NCBI GenBank assembly: GCA_024233135.1
Contig: JACKPZ010000009.1
Span: forward strand, 62,001-126,000
DNA from: Akkermansiaceae bacterium
GTDB taxonomy: Bacteria > Verrucomicrobiota > Verrucomicrobiia > Verrucomicrobiales > Akkermansiaceae
DNA length: 64,000 bases
Direction: 5' to 3'
The notes beneath the pieces were generated by a model that searched no databases, was not told the origin of the DNA, and saw nothing but the letters and a program-made list of their open reading frames with translations. Shown piece by piece: positions 8,553 to 15,707 of the stretch. The first letter of the stretch is position 1, and each line of letters opens with the position of its first letter. A program made the translations under genes and the position numbers.

Positions 8553-8590
8553 GAAAACAGCAAGGCCGCCGGGAATGCCGGCGGCCTTGG
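8553..8590 (-). terminator. rho-independent terminator after the Cys-rich repeat gene
   Basis: A perfect 12-bp stem, caaggccgccgg (8561-8572) with ccggcggccttg (8578-8589), closes a 5-nt loop. On the minus strand it is followed by CTGTTTTC, a short T-run. It lies 25 nt past the stop of the gene ending at 8615 and upstream of the Nudix start, so it separates the two minus-strand transcripts. Confidence 0.75.
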
Positions 8591-8614
8591 AAATTCAAGT
8601 CATTCTGGGTTGAA

Positions 8615-9010
8615 TCAGGCGACCAAGGTCTCTTCGTCCTTGTCGTCGTCGCAATCCTTCTTGCACTTGCCGGCGAGGAGGGTGCCTTCTTCTTCCTTGT
8701 CGCAGTCGCCATCCTTCTCGCACTTGCCGGCGATCAGGGTGCCTTCTTCCTCGTCGTCACCGTCCTTCTTGCATTTGCCGCAATCCGCGAGGGTGCCTTC
8801 CTCTTCCTTGTCGCAGTCACCGTCTTTCTCGCACTTGCCGGCGAGGAGGGTGCCTTCTTCCTTCTTCTCGTCATCCTTCTTGCATTTGCCGCAATCGGCG
8901 ACGGTTTCCTCCTGCTTTTCCTTGTCGCATTTGCCTTTCTCACAGCCTTCGCCGTACGAGAGCGGAGCGACGATCAAAGTGGCGCAGAACGCGCTGAGCA
9001 TCAGTTTCAT
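8615..9010 (-). CDS. secreted Cys/Lys/Asp/Glu repeat protein, possible metal binder
   Basis: 131 residues from ATG 9010, with a signal peptide (MKLMLSAFCATLIVAPLSYG). The mature part is built from five units of about 18-19 residues of two alternating types: 'TLADCGKCKKDGDDEEEG' and 'TLIAGKCEKDGDCDKEEEG'. It has 12 cysteines and an unusual Lys/Asp/Glu content. Paired Cys in CGKC and KCEKDGDC spacing suggests disulfides or thiol metal coordination. I do not recognise a named family. Monocistronic, with its own terminator and a G-rich tract on the opposite strand just upstream of the start. Confidence 0.75.
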   Translation of the reverse strand: MKLMLSAFCATLIVAPLSYGEGCEKGKCDKEKQEETVADCGKCKKDDEKKEEGTLLAGKCEKDGDCDKEEEGTLADCGKCKKDGDDEEEGTLIAGKCEKDGDCDKEEEGTLLAGKCKKDCDDDKDEETLVA

Positions 9011-9016
9011 GGTAGT

Positions 9017-9058
9017 CGTTGGTTGGTTGGTGGGGTTGGGTTGGTTCGGTTGGTCGGG
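9017..9058 (+). promoter_or_regulatory. G-rich tract with G-quadruplex potential
   Basis: Plus-strand run made of GG/GGG/GGGG blocks separated mostly by TT: ggttggttggtggggttggg followed by ttggttcggttgg. It resembles two-tetrad G-quadruplex formers. It lies directly upstream of the start of the Cys-rich repeat gene (on its template strand) and upstream of tgt. The sequence is visible; any structure or function is inference. Confidence 0.4.
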
Positions 9059-9247
9059 CAAATTACCCGGTTGTCTGAGATCCGCCAGCGGAAATTATTC
9101 GAACGATCTGCTGGAAAAATCCCAAACCACCGGGAGTCCCACGGAGAACTCCGCCGTCCGCGAAATGTTTCTGTAAAATCGTTCGCACGCGGAGAATCCG
9201 GCTTTGGACTTGGCGCGGCGGGCGTTCTCCCCTATCCCCGCGGGCCC

Positions 9248-10381
9248 GTGTCGTTCACCGTCCTCGCCCGAGATCCCGCCTGCCAGGCCCGCCGCGGCCG
9301 GCTCGAACTCGCCCACGGCACGGTCGAGACCCCGATTTTCATGCCGGTGGGCACCCAAGGATCCGTCAAAACGCTGCATCCCGCGGAACTGGAGGAACTC
9401 GGCGCCCAGATCATCCTCGGCAACACCTACCACCTGTGGCTGCGCCCGGGCCACGAACTGGTTCGCGAGATGGGCGGGCTCCACGGTTTCAGCACGTGGA
9501 AACGCCCGATCCTCACCGATTCCGGTGGTTTCCAGGTCTGGTCGCTGGCAAAGCTGCGGAAGATCACCGAGGAGGGCGTCCGCTTCCAAAACCATCTCGA
9601 CGGCTCGCGGATGCTGCTGACGCCGGAGCTGAGCATGGAAATCCAGGCCGCGCTCGGCTCGGACATCGCGATGCTCTTCGACGAGTGCCCGCCCTACCCG
9701 TGCGATGAGGAATACGCCGCCAAATCCCTCGCTCTCACCACCCGCTGGGCCCGCCGCTGCAAGGACTGGGTGACCACCCACGAACCGCGCTCCGGCGACG
9801 GCCGCCAACTCCACTTCGGCATTGTTCAGGGATCGATCTACGCCGGGCTGCGCGAACAATCCGCCCGCGAACTGGTGGACATCGGCTTCGACGGATACGC
9901 CATCGGCGGGGTGTCGGTGGGCGAGCCGGAACACGAGATGTTCCGGGCGATCGAAAATGCCGTCCCCTTCCTGCCCGAGGACAAACCCCGCTACGCGATG
10001 GGCCTCGGCACCCCGCCGCAGATCCTCGAAATGATCGGTCGCGGGGTCGACATGTTCGACTGCGTGATGCCCACCCGGATGGCCCGCCACGGGGTGGCCT
10101 TCACGCTCGACGGCCCGGTCCAGATCAAGAACCAGGTCCACGCCCGTGACCCGCGGCCGATTTGCGAATCCGCCCACCCGCATGTCTCCGGCTTTTCCCG
10201 GGCCTACCTGCGGCACCTGTTCCGCGCCGGGGAAATCCTCGCTTTGCGGTTGCTTTCCTTCCACAATCTGCATTTCTACCTGCGCCTTGCCGCCGGCGCG
10301 CGGGACGCCATCGCCGCCGGGGATTTCCCCGCGTACCGGGAGTCCTTCATCCGGCGCTACACCCAGACCGCCCACTCATGA
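9248..10381 (+). CDS. tgt: queuine tRNA-ribosyltransferase with altered zinc site
   Basis: 377 residues from GTG 9248, the start that matches the family N-terminus ('FTVLARDPACQARRGRLEL'); the frame is open upstream without similarity. TGT exchanges guanine-34 of GUN-anticodon tRNAs for the queuosine precursor. Visible active-site elements: Asp91 in 'LTDSGGFQVWSL', 'LFDECPPYP', 'GIVQGS', and the nucleophile Asp271 in 'DMFDCVMPTR'. The usual CxCxxC zinc cluster before 'FSRAYLRHLF' is replaced by 'CESAHPHVSG' (Cys306, His310, His312), while the fourth ligand His339 ('SFHNLHFYL') remains. The stop overlaps the yajC start (ATGA), as in the common tgt-yajC-secD order. Confidence 0.95.
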   Translation: MSFTVLARDPACQARRGRLELAHGTVETPIFMPVGTQGSVKTLHPAELEELGAQIILGNTYHLWLRPGHELVREMGGLHGFSTWKRPILTDSGGFQVWSLAKLRKITEEGVRFQNHLDGSRMLLTPELSMEIQAALGSDIAMLFDECPPYPCDEEYAAKSLALTTRWARRCKDWVTTHEPRSGDGRQLHFGIVQGSIYAGLREQSARELVDIGFDGYAIGGVSVGEPEHEMFRAIENAVPFLPEDKPRYAMGLGTPPQILEMIGRGVDMFDCVMPTRMARHGVAFTLDGPVQIKNQVHARDPRPICESAHPHVSGFSRAYLRHLFRAGEILALRLLSFHNLHFYLRLAAGARDAIAAGDFPAYRESFIRRYTQTAHS

Positions 10382-10713
10382 CCCCGACGACCGCATTCCT
10401 TTCGTTCCTATTCCTCGCCCAGGCCAAGCCCGGCGAAGGCACCAGTCCGTTCGGCAGCCCGCTCATCATGATGGGCCTGATGGTGGTGATGTTCTACTTC
10501 CTCATCATCCGCCCGCAGCAACGCCAGCGGAAAGAACAACAGGCCCGGATCGCTGCCCTTCAGGCCGGCGACAAGGTGGTCACCACCGCCGGCATCCACG
10601 GCATCGTCCACAATATCAAGGACCACACCGTGGTCGTGAAGGTCGCCGAGGGCACGATGATCGAGTTCGACAAGGCCGCGATCACCGTCGTCCACAAGAA
10701 GGACGTCAAGTAA
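10378..10713 (+). CDS. yajC: Sec translocon accessory subunit YajC
   Basis: 111 residues from ATG 10378, overlapping the tgt stop by 4 nt. One membrane segment (residues about 25-43, 'PLIMMGLMVVMFYFLIIRPQ') is followed by the family signature 'RPQQRQRKEQQ' and a small beta domain ('GDKVVTTAGIHGIVHNI'). YajC associates with SecDF-YidC in the inner membrane. The secDF fusion begins 33 nt downstream. Confidence 0.95.
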   Translation: MTPTTAFLSFLFLAQAKPGEGTSPFGSPLIMMGLMVVMFYFLIIRPQQRQRKEQQARIAALQAGDKVVTTAGIHGIVHNIKDHTVVVKVAEGTMIEFDKAAITVVHKKDVK

Positions 10714-10746
10714 CCCATCCGTTTTCCGTCTCCACCGCATTCCGCC

Positions 10747-13176
10747 ATGCTCGCCCTCACCTCGTTTTTCGACGATCCGCTGGTCGTTTTCGTCAGCGGA
10801 CTGGCCCTGCTGATCCTGTTTTTCTGGTATTTCGCGACCGATGTCGACCGCCGCAAGCGCAATGTCGGCAGCGTGCTGACCATCGGAATCACGGCGCTCT
10901 GCATCATCGCGGCCACGCCGGTGAGCGAGAAACTCAAGGGCGGCATCGACATCGTCGGCGGTTCGTCGTTCTCGCTGCGGGTCCAGCCGAAGGAATCCGA
11001 GAGCGGCGAGAAAATCCCCGTCACCGAGCAGCAGGTCGACCAAGCCATCGAGGTCATCGAGAAACGCCTCAACAGCATGGGCACGTCCGAGCCGCTCATC
11101 GCCCGCCAGGGAGACGACGGCATCCTCGTCCAGATGCCTGGCGTGGAACCCGAGGAAAGCAAACGCATCGAGGAAACGCTGGAGAAGGTCGCGAAACTCG
11201 AACTCCGCGAGGTGCACCCGCAGAGCGACATGCTCGCCGCCCGCGTGGCATCCGGCGAGGAGATCGTCCCCGGCTACCTCCCGTACAAATACAAACACAA
11301 GGACGCCGACGGCAACGAACTCACCACCGACATCCTGCTCAACCGCCGGATGGCGCTCGGTGGGTCGAACATCGTCAACGCCTCGCCCTCCGCCCAGCAG
11401 GCCGACGCCGTCCAGGTCACCCTCGACGGCGAGGGTGAGGACAAGATGATCAACCTGACCAAAAACATGCGGATCGGTCAGGACCGCCTCGCCATCGTGC
11501 TCGACGGCGAGGTCAAGAGCGCGCCGGTGGTCAACGCCGTGCTCGGCAAGAACTTCATCGTCGAAGGACTCAACGAACCCGGAGAAGTCCAGAACCTCGC
11601 CAGCGCGCTGATGAACCCGCTGGAAAACCCGCTGGTGGTCGAGGCCAAGAACGAAGTCTCCCCCACCCTCGGCGCGGCGATCGTGCAACAAGGCATCTGG
11701 GCCGGCCTCGCCGGACTCGCCATCACCGCCTTGTTCGTTTTGATCTACTACCGTTTCGCCGGCATCATCTCGCTCATCGGCCTCGGCCTCAACGCGGTGA
11801 TCCTCTTCGGCGTGATGGCGATGTTCGGCTTCACGTTCTCGCTGCCCGGCATCGCGGGCATGATCCTCATCATCGGCATGGCGGTGGACGCCAACGTGCT
11901 CATCTACGAGCGCCTGCGGGAGGAAATCCAGGCCGGCAAGTCGCTCCGCAACGCCATCGACGCCGCCTACGACAAGGCTTTCAGCGCCATTTTCGACTCC
12001 AACATCACCTCGCTCATCACCGCGCTCATCCTGTTCGCGCTCGGCAGCGGAGCGATCAAGGGGTTCGCGGTAACCCTGACCATCGGCCTGCTCGCCTCGA
12101 TGTTCTCGGCCATCCTGGTGACCCGCGTGCTCTACCGCTGGGGCGTCGATCTGAAACTGATCACCAAGCTCACCTTCCTGGACCTCATCAAGTCCGCCAA
12201 CTTTGATTTCCTCGGCAAGCGCCGGATCTGCGCGATGCTTTCGCTGGTGCTCATCGTGGTCGCCTGCTCCGGCTTCTTCATCCGCAAGGAGCGCTCGCTC
12301 GGTGTCGACTTCACCGGCGGCACGTTGATCGAGTTCCAACTCGGCAAGGACCTGGTGATTCCGGTTCCGGAGGTCGAAAAGGCGCTGACCGGCATGAAGC
12401 TCAACAAGACGGCCTATCCGCAGGAACAAAGCAACCCGGCCACCGGCACCATCCTCTCGATCCGCTGCGACAGCCGCGACACCGAGAACATCATCGCGAA
12501 GCTGCGTGAAACGATTCCCTCGCTAGGTGAGGTCGATTCCGGCCAACCCGCCAAGGACGGCGTCACCAACTACAAGGTCGATGCCAGCCAGAAGGAGGTC
12601 TCCGCGGTCATCGGCGGTCACTTCCTCCGCGGCTCGGTCATCGCCTTGGTCATCGGCGTTCTGGGCATCGTGATCTACATGACCATCCGCTTCGAATTCT
12701 CCTTCGCCCTCGGCGGGATGGTCGCCCTGATGCACGACATCATCATCGCCGTCGGATTCGTCGTCCTCATCGGCGAGGAACTCTCGCTCATCCACGTCGG
12801 CGCGATCCTGACGATCGCCGGTTACTCGATCAACGACACCATCATCGTTTTCGACCGCATCCGCGAAAACCTGCTGACCAGGGGTGGCTCGATCAAGGAG
12901 CTGATGAACGAAGCCATCAACGCGACACTGTCACGAACGCTGCTCACCTCGTCGACGACCATCGTCACCGTGCTGCTTCTCGCCGTCCTCGGCGGCAGCA
13001 ACCTCCGCGATTTCTCGATGACCATCCTCAGCGGTCTCGTGGTCGGCACCTATTCGTCGATCTTCGTCGCCGCCCCGATCGTCCTGTGGTGGAGCCGCCG
13101 CAAGAAAGGCCGCGACCTGCGCGACGACGTGCTCGCCACCAAGGAGGCTGCCGACGCCGCGGCCGCCGCGCCCTGA
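10747..13176 (+). CDS. secDF: SecD-SecF fusion, protein translocase subunit
   Basis: 809-residue fusion of SecD (about 1-480) and SecF (about 490-800). SecD part: one N-terminal membrane segment, the P1 periplasmic region ('LVQMPGVEPEESKRIEE', 'RLAIVLDGEVKSAPVV') and five membrane segments with 'MAVDANVLIYERLREE'. SecF part: 'RSLGVDFTGGTLIEFQ', then 'AGYSINDTIIVFDRIREN' and 'SRTLLTSSTTIVTVLLLAVLGG'. SecDF uses the proton motive force to pull preproteins through SecYEG. The fusion is a known arrangement in several phyla. It follows yajC closely. Confidence 0.97.
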   Translation: MLALTSFFDDPLVVFVSGLALLILFFWYFATDVDRRKRNVGSVLTIGITALCIIAATPVSEKLKGGIDIVGGSSFSLRVQPKESESGEKIPVTEQQVDQAIEVIEKRLNSMGTSEPLIARQGDDGILVQMPGVEPEESKRIEETLEKVAKLELREVHPQSDMLAARVASGEEIVPGYLPYKYKHKDADGNELTTDILLNRRMALGGSNIVNASPSAQQADAVQVTLDGEGEDKMINLTKNMRIGQDRLAIVLDGEVKSAPVVNAVLGKNFIVEGLNEPGEVQNLASALMNPLENPLVVEAKNEVSPTLGAAIVQQGIWAGLAGLAITALFVLIYYRFAGIISLIGLGLNAVILFGVMAMFGFTFSLPGIAGMILIIGMAVDANVLIYERLREEIQAGKSLRNAIDAAYDKAFSAIFDSNITSLITALILFALGSGAIKGFAVTLTIGLLASMFSAILVTRVLYRWGVDLKLITKLTFLDLIKSANFDFLGKRRICAMLSLVLIVVACSGFFIRKERSLGVDFTGGTLIEFQLGKDLVIPVPEVEKALTGMKLNKTAYPQEQSNPATGTILSIRCDSRDTENIIAKLRETIPSLGEVDSGQPAKDGVTNYKVDASQKEVSAVIGGHFLRGSVIALVIGVLGIVIYMTIRFEFSFALGGMVALMHDIIIAVGFVVLIGEELSLIHVGAILTIAGYSINDTIIVFDRIRENLLTRGGSIKELMNEAINATLSRTLLTSSTTIVTVLLLAVLGGSNLRDFSMTILSGLVVGTYSSIFVAAPIVLWWSRRKKGRDLRDDVLATKEAADAAAAAP

Positions 13177-13184
13177 GCCACGCC

Positions 13185-13877
13185 ATGCGCCTCCGTTTCC
13201 TCGCCCCGCTTCCCCTGCTCGCCACGGCCGCGCCGGCCGAAGTCGAGCGCGAGATCCCATGGGGTGTGGAAATCGTCACCGGCTATCGATCCGAATACAT
13301 CCAGCGTGGTTTCAAACTCGCCAACGACCTGTTTGACGTGCAGGCCGAGGCGGAGCTCACGCTGACGGACGACCTGATCGCGAACTTCGGCGCCTGGTAT
13401 GGCACCGGCACCGGATCGGCCGATTTCGACGAAGGCGGCGCCTTCGCCGGCATCCGGGCGGAGCAAGGCGACTTCTCGTTCGCCTTCGACGCCCGCTGGC
13501 GCTCGATCGACCACCCGGTCTTCGAAGACGGACTCGACCTGATGCCCAGCGTTTCCTGGCACTGGACCGAGGACCTAGGCCTCACCGCCGGCGCGGCATG
13601 GAACACGGGAGCGGACGGGCTCTATGGCTTCGCCGAAAGCAATTGGTCGAAACCCGTCGGCAAGTCGTCCTTCGTTTCCCTCACCGGCGGCCTCAGCGCC
13701 GTGGACGGCTACTACGGCCGCAGTGGTTGGAACGACCTCTACGCCCGCGCCTCGTTCACCCAGGGCATCAACCAAAGCGTGGCGATCACCCCGTTTGTCG
13801 GGCTGTCCATCCCGCTCCAGTCGGATGGGGAAACGAACCGGCTCTTCGGCGGCGTGTGGTTCGAGGTGAACTTCTGA
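13185..13877 (+). CDS. putative outer-membrane beta-barrel protein
   Basis: 230 residues from ATG 13185, 8 nt after the secDF stop. A short leader (MRLRFLAPLPLLATAAPAEV) is followed by alternating amphipathic strands with many aromatic residues, and the chain ends in Phe ('GVWFEVNF'), a typical outer-membrane barrel C-terminus. The 'VEIVTGYRSEYIQRGFKLAN' start resembles porin-like MetA-pathway or TorF-type proteins that begin 'sgY.frG'. Family not identified with certainty. The stop codon abuts that of the convergent EF-hand gene (shared TGATCA). Confidence 0.65.
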   Translation: MRLRFLAPLPLLATAAPAEVEREIPWGVEIVTGYRSEYIQRGFKLANDLFDVQAEAELTLTDDLIANFGAWYGTGTGSADFDEGGAFAGIRAEQGDFSFAFDARWRSIDHPVFEDGLDLMPSVSWHWTEDLGLTAGAAWNTGADGLYGFAESNWSKPVGKSSFVSLTGGLSAVDGYYGRSGWNDLYARASFTQGINQSVAITPFVGLSIPLQSDGETNRLFGGVWFEVNF

Positions 13878-14693
13878 TCAACGCTCCTGCATTTCAGGAG
13901 CGCCGCCGTCCTGCGCGAAATCCTGCGCGGTCAGCTTGAGGTCGCCATTGCGATCGAGCTTCATGAAGCGGTCTTCCTGCTCGTCCTCACCGAGGTTGCG
14001 AACCTCCGGCCCCTTGCGGTATTCCTCGAAGCTCACCGCTCCGTCCTGATCCACGTCGAGGCTCTGCAGGATCGACTGCGGATGACGGGCCGCGTCCGCT
14101 TTCCTGCCGGATTTTTTCCCCGGCTTCTTGTCGGCTTTTTTCTCCGCCTTCTTGTCGACCTTCTTCTTGCGCTTGACGTCCTTTTTCGAGTCCGGAGCGT
14201 CCGGCCGGTCGGCAGGAGAAATCACTCCGTCGCCATTGGTATCGAGACGTTCGAAAACCTTCTCGATGCGGCTTTCGGGAAGCTTGGCGAACGGCTTGCC
14301 GACGCGAAACTCTTCGAAACTGACGCTCCCGCTCTTGTCGCTGTCGAGTTCCCACAGGCGCGGCAGGGCGCGTTTTTCCGGCTTCTTGTTGCCGCGGGGT
14401 GGAGCGCCCAGCTCGCCGCGGCCGATGCGGCCGTCGCCATTCTTGTCGAGCCGGGTAAACAAGCGGTCCCGTTTTTCGTCCGCCAGATTGCGGACCCGTC
14501 CCAGCTCCGAAAACTCCTCTTTCGTCAGGAATCCATCCCGGTCGGCATCCGCATGTTTCCAGGCGTCCACCATGGGCCGCTTCGGTGCGTCCGCGCCACC
14601 GCGGGGAGGCGCTCCCTCGTCCCCCGGCTTGGCCATCGCGAGCGATGAGAAAATGAGACCCGCGATCATGGGGGAAACTGGGATTGTTTTCAT
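13878..14693 (-). CDS. secreted six-EF-hand calcium-binding protein
   Basis: 271 residues from ATG 14693, with a signal peptide ending near 'SLAMA'. Six 12-residue EF-hand loops are readable at 49-60, 83-94, 117-128, 151-162, 213-224 and 247-258, for example DKNGDGRIGRGE, DTNGDGVISPAD and DVDQDGAVSFEE. The last (DRNGDLKLTAQD) lacks the central Gly and ends in Asp, so it may bind weakly. Between loops 4 and 5 is a Lys-rich linker (residues about 170-198). Predicted periplasmic or exported Ca2+ binder. Divergent from metF. Confidence 0.88.
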   Translation of the reverse strand: MKTIPVSPMIAGLIFSSLAMAKPGDEGAPPRGGADAPKRPMVDAWKHADADRDGFLTKEEFSELGRVRNLADEKRDRLFTRLDKNGDGRIGRGELGAPPRGNKKPEKRALPRLWELDSDKSGSVSFEEFRVGKPFAKLPESRIEKVFERLDTNGDGVISPADRPDAPDSKKDVKRKKKVDKKAEKKADKKPGKKSGRKADAARHPQSILQSLDVDQDGAVSFEEYRKGPEVRNLGEDEQEDRFMKLDRNGDLKLTAQDFAQDGGAPEMQER

Positions 14694-14801
14694 GGCCGTT
14701 TCGAGCTTTTCTGGCGCCGTCCGGGACGACACGGAAAGAAACTCCGGCGTTCTCCGAAAGTTTCGTTCCACAATCTCCCCCGCCACCCTTTCACAAGCCG
14801 C

Positions 14802-15707
14802 ATGCACATCCGAGACATTCTTTCCGGCGACTCACCGTCGCTTTCCTTCGAGTTCTTCCCGCCACGGACGGAACAGGCGTGGGACGACCTCTACCAGACG
14901 ATCCTCGATCTCGAGTCGCTGCGGCCGTCATTCGTCTCGGTCACCTACGGTGCGGGCGGCAGCACCCGCGAGCAGACGCACAACCTGGTGCTGCGCATCA
15001 AACAGACCACGTCGATCCCGCCGGTGCCGCACCTCACCTGCGTCGGCCACACGCGGGACGAAATCCGGGCGATCCTCGAACGCTACGCCGCCGCCGGAGT
15101 GGCGAACGTGCTCGCGCTGCGCGGCGACCCGCCCCGCAACCAGCCCGACTATGACTGGGCGGCCGGGGAGTTCCGCTACGCCGCCGACCTCGTCGCATTC
15201 ATCCGCGAGTTCAACGAGAGCGGCGCCCACCCGGACCCGCGCGGTTTCGGCATCGGTGTCGCAGGGTTTCCCGAAGGTCACCCCGCCACGCCGAACCGCG
15301 CCGCGGAACTCGACAACCTGAAGGCCAAGGTCGACGCGGGTGCCGACTACATCTGCACCCAGTTGTTCTTCGACAACCACGACTTCCTCGATTTCCGCGA
15401 CCGCTGCCGCCTCTCGGGCATCGACGTGCCGATCCTCGCCGGGATCATGCCCGTCACCTCGCTGCAGGGCATGAAACGGATGGCGGAACTCGCCGCCGGC
15501 GCCCGCTACCCGGCCAAGCTGATCCGCGCGCTCAACCGCGCGAACTCGAACCCGGAAGCCGTCGAACGCGTCGGCATCCACTATGCCGCCGAGCAATGCG
15601 CCGAACTCCTCGACCACGGCGTGGACGGCCTGCATTTCTACACGCTCAACCGCAGCCGCGCGACGCGCGAGATCTATCAGGCCATCGGTCTCGACACCCG
15701 CGCCTGA
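14802..15707 (+). CDS. metF: methylenetetrahydrofolate reductase
   Basis: 301 residues. Reduces 5,10-methylene-THF to 5-methyl-THF with FAD, feeding methionine synthesis. Family landmarks: 'LSFEFFPPRTEQAWDDLY', 'PSFVSVTYGAGGSTRE', 'VPHLTCVGHTRDEI', 'NVLALRGDPPRN', 'YICTQLFFDNHDFLDF', 'PILAGIMPVTSLQGMKR' and the C-terminal 'GVDGLHFYTLNRS'. Normal length. No SAM-responsive leader is visible in the 108-nt gap to the divergent EF-hand gene. Its stop abuts the stop of the convergent AsmA-like gene (TGATCA). Confidence 0.97.
   Translation: MHIRDILSGDSPSLSFEFFPPRTEQAWDDLYQTILDLESLRPSFVSVTYGAGGSTREQTHNLVLRIKQTTSIPPVPHLTCVGHTRDEIRAILERYAAAGVANVLALRGDPPRNQPDYDWAAGEFRYAADLVAFIREFNESGAHPDPRGFGIGVAGFPEGHPATPNRAAELDNLKAKVDAGADYICTQLFFDNHDFLDFRDRCRLSGIDVPILAGIMPVTSLQGMKRMAELAAGARYPAKLIRALNRANSNPEAVERVGIHYAAEQCAELLDHGVDGLHFYTLNRSRATREIYQAIGLDTRA

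Noticed and set aside
9023..9247. Upstream extension of tgt
   Set aside because: The frame is open but crosses the G-rich tract and lacks similarity; the family begins at the GTG at 9248.
10408..12429. 673-aa open frame on the minus strand
   Set aside because: Antisense to yajC and secDF; composition is typical of a reverse-strand shadow.
14694..14801. Possible SAM riboswitch before metF
   Set aside because: I looked for paired stems and conserved cores in the 108-nt leader and found none.
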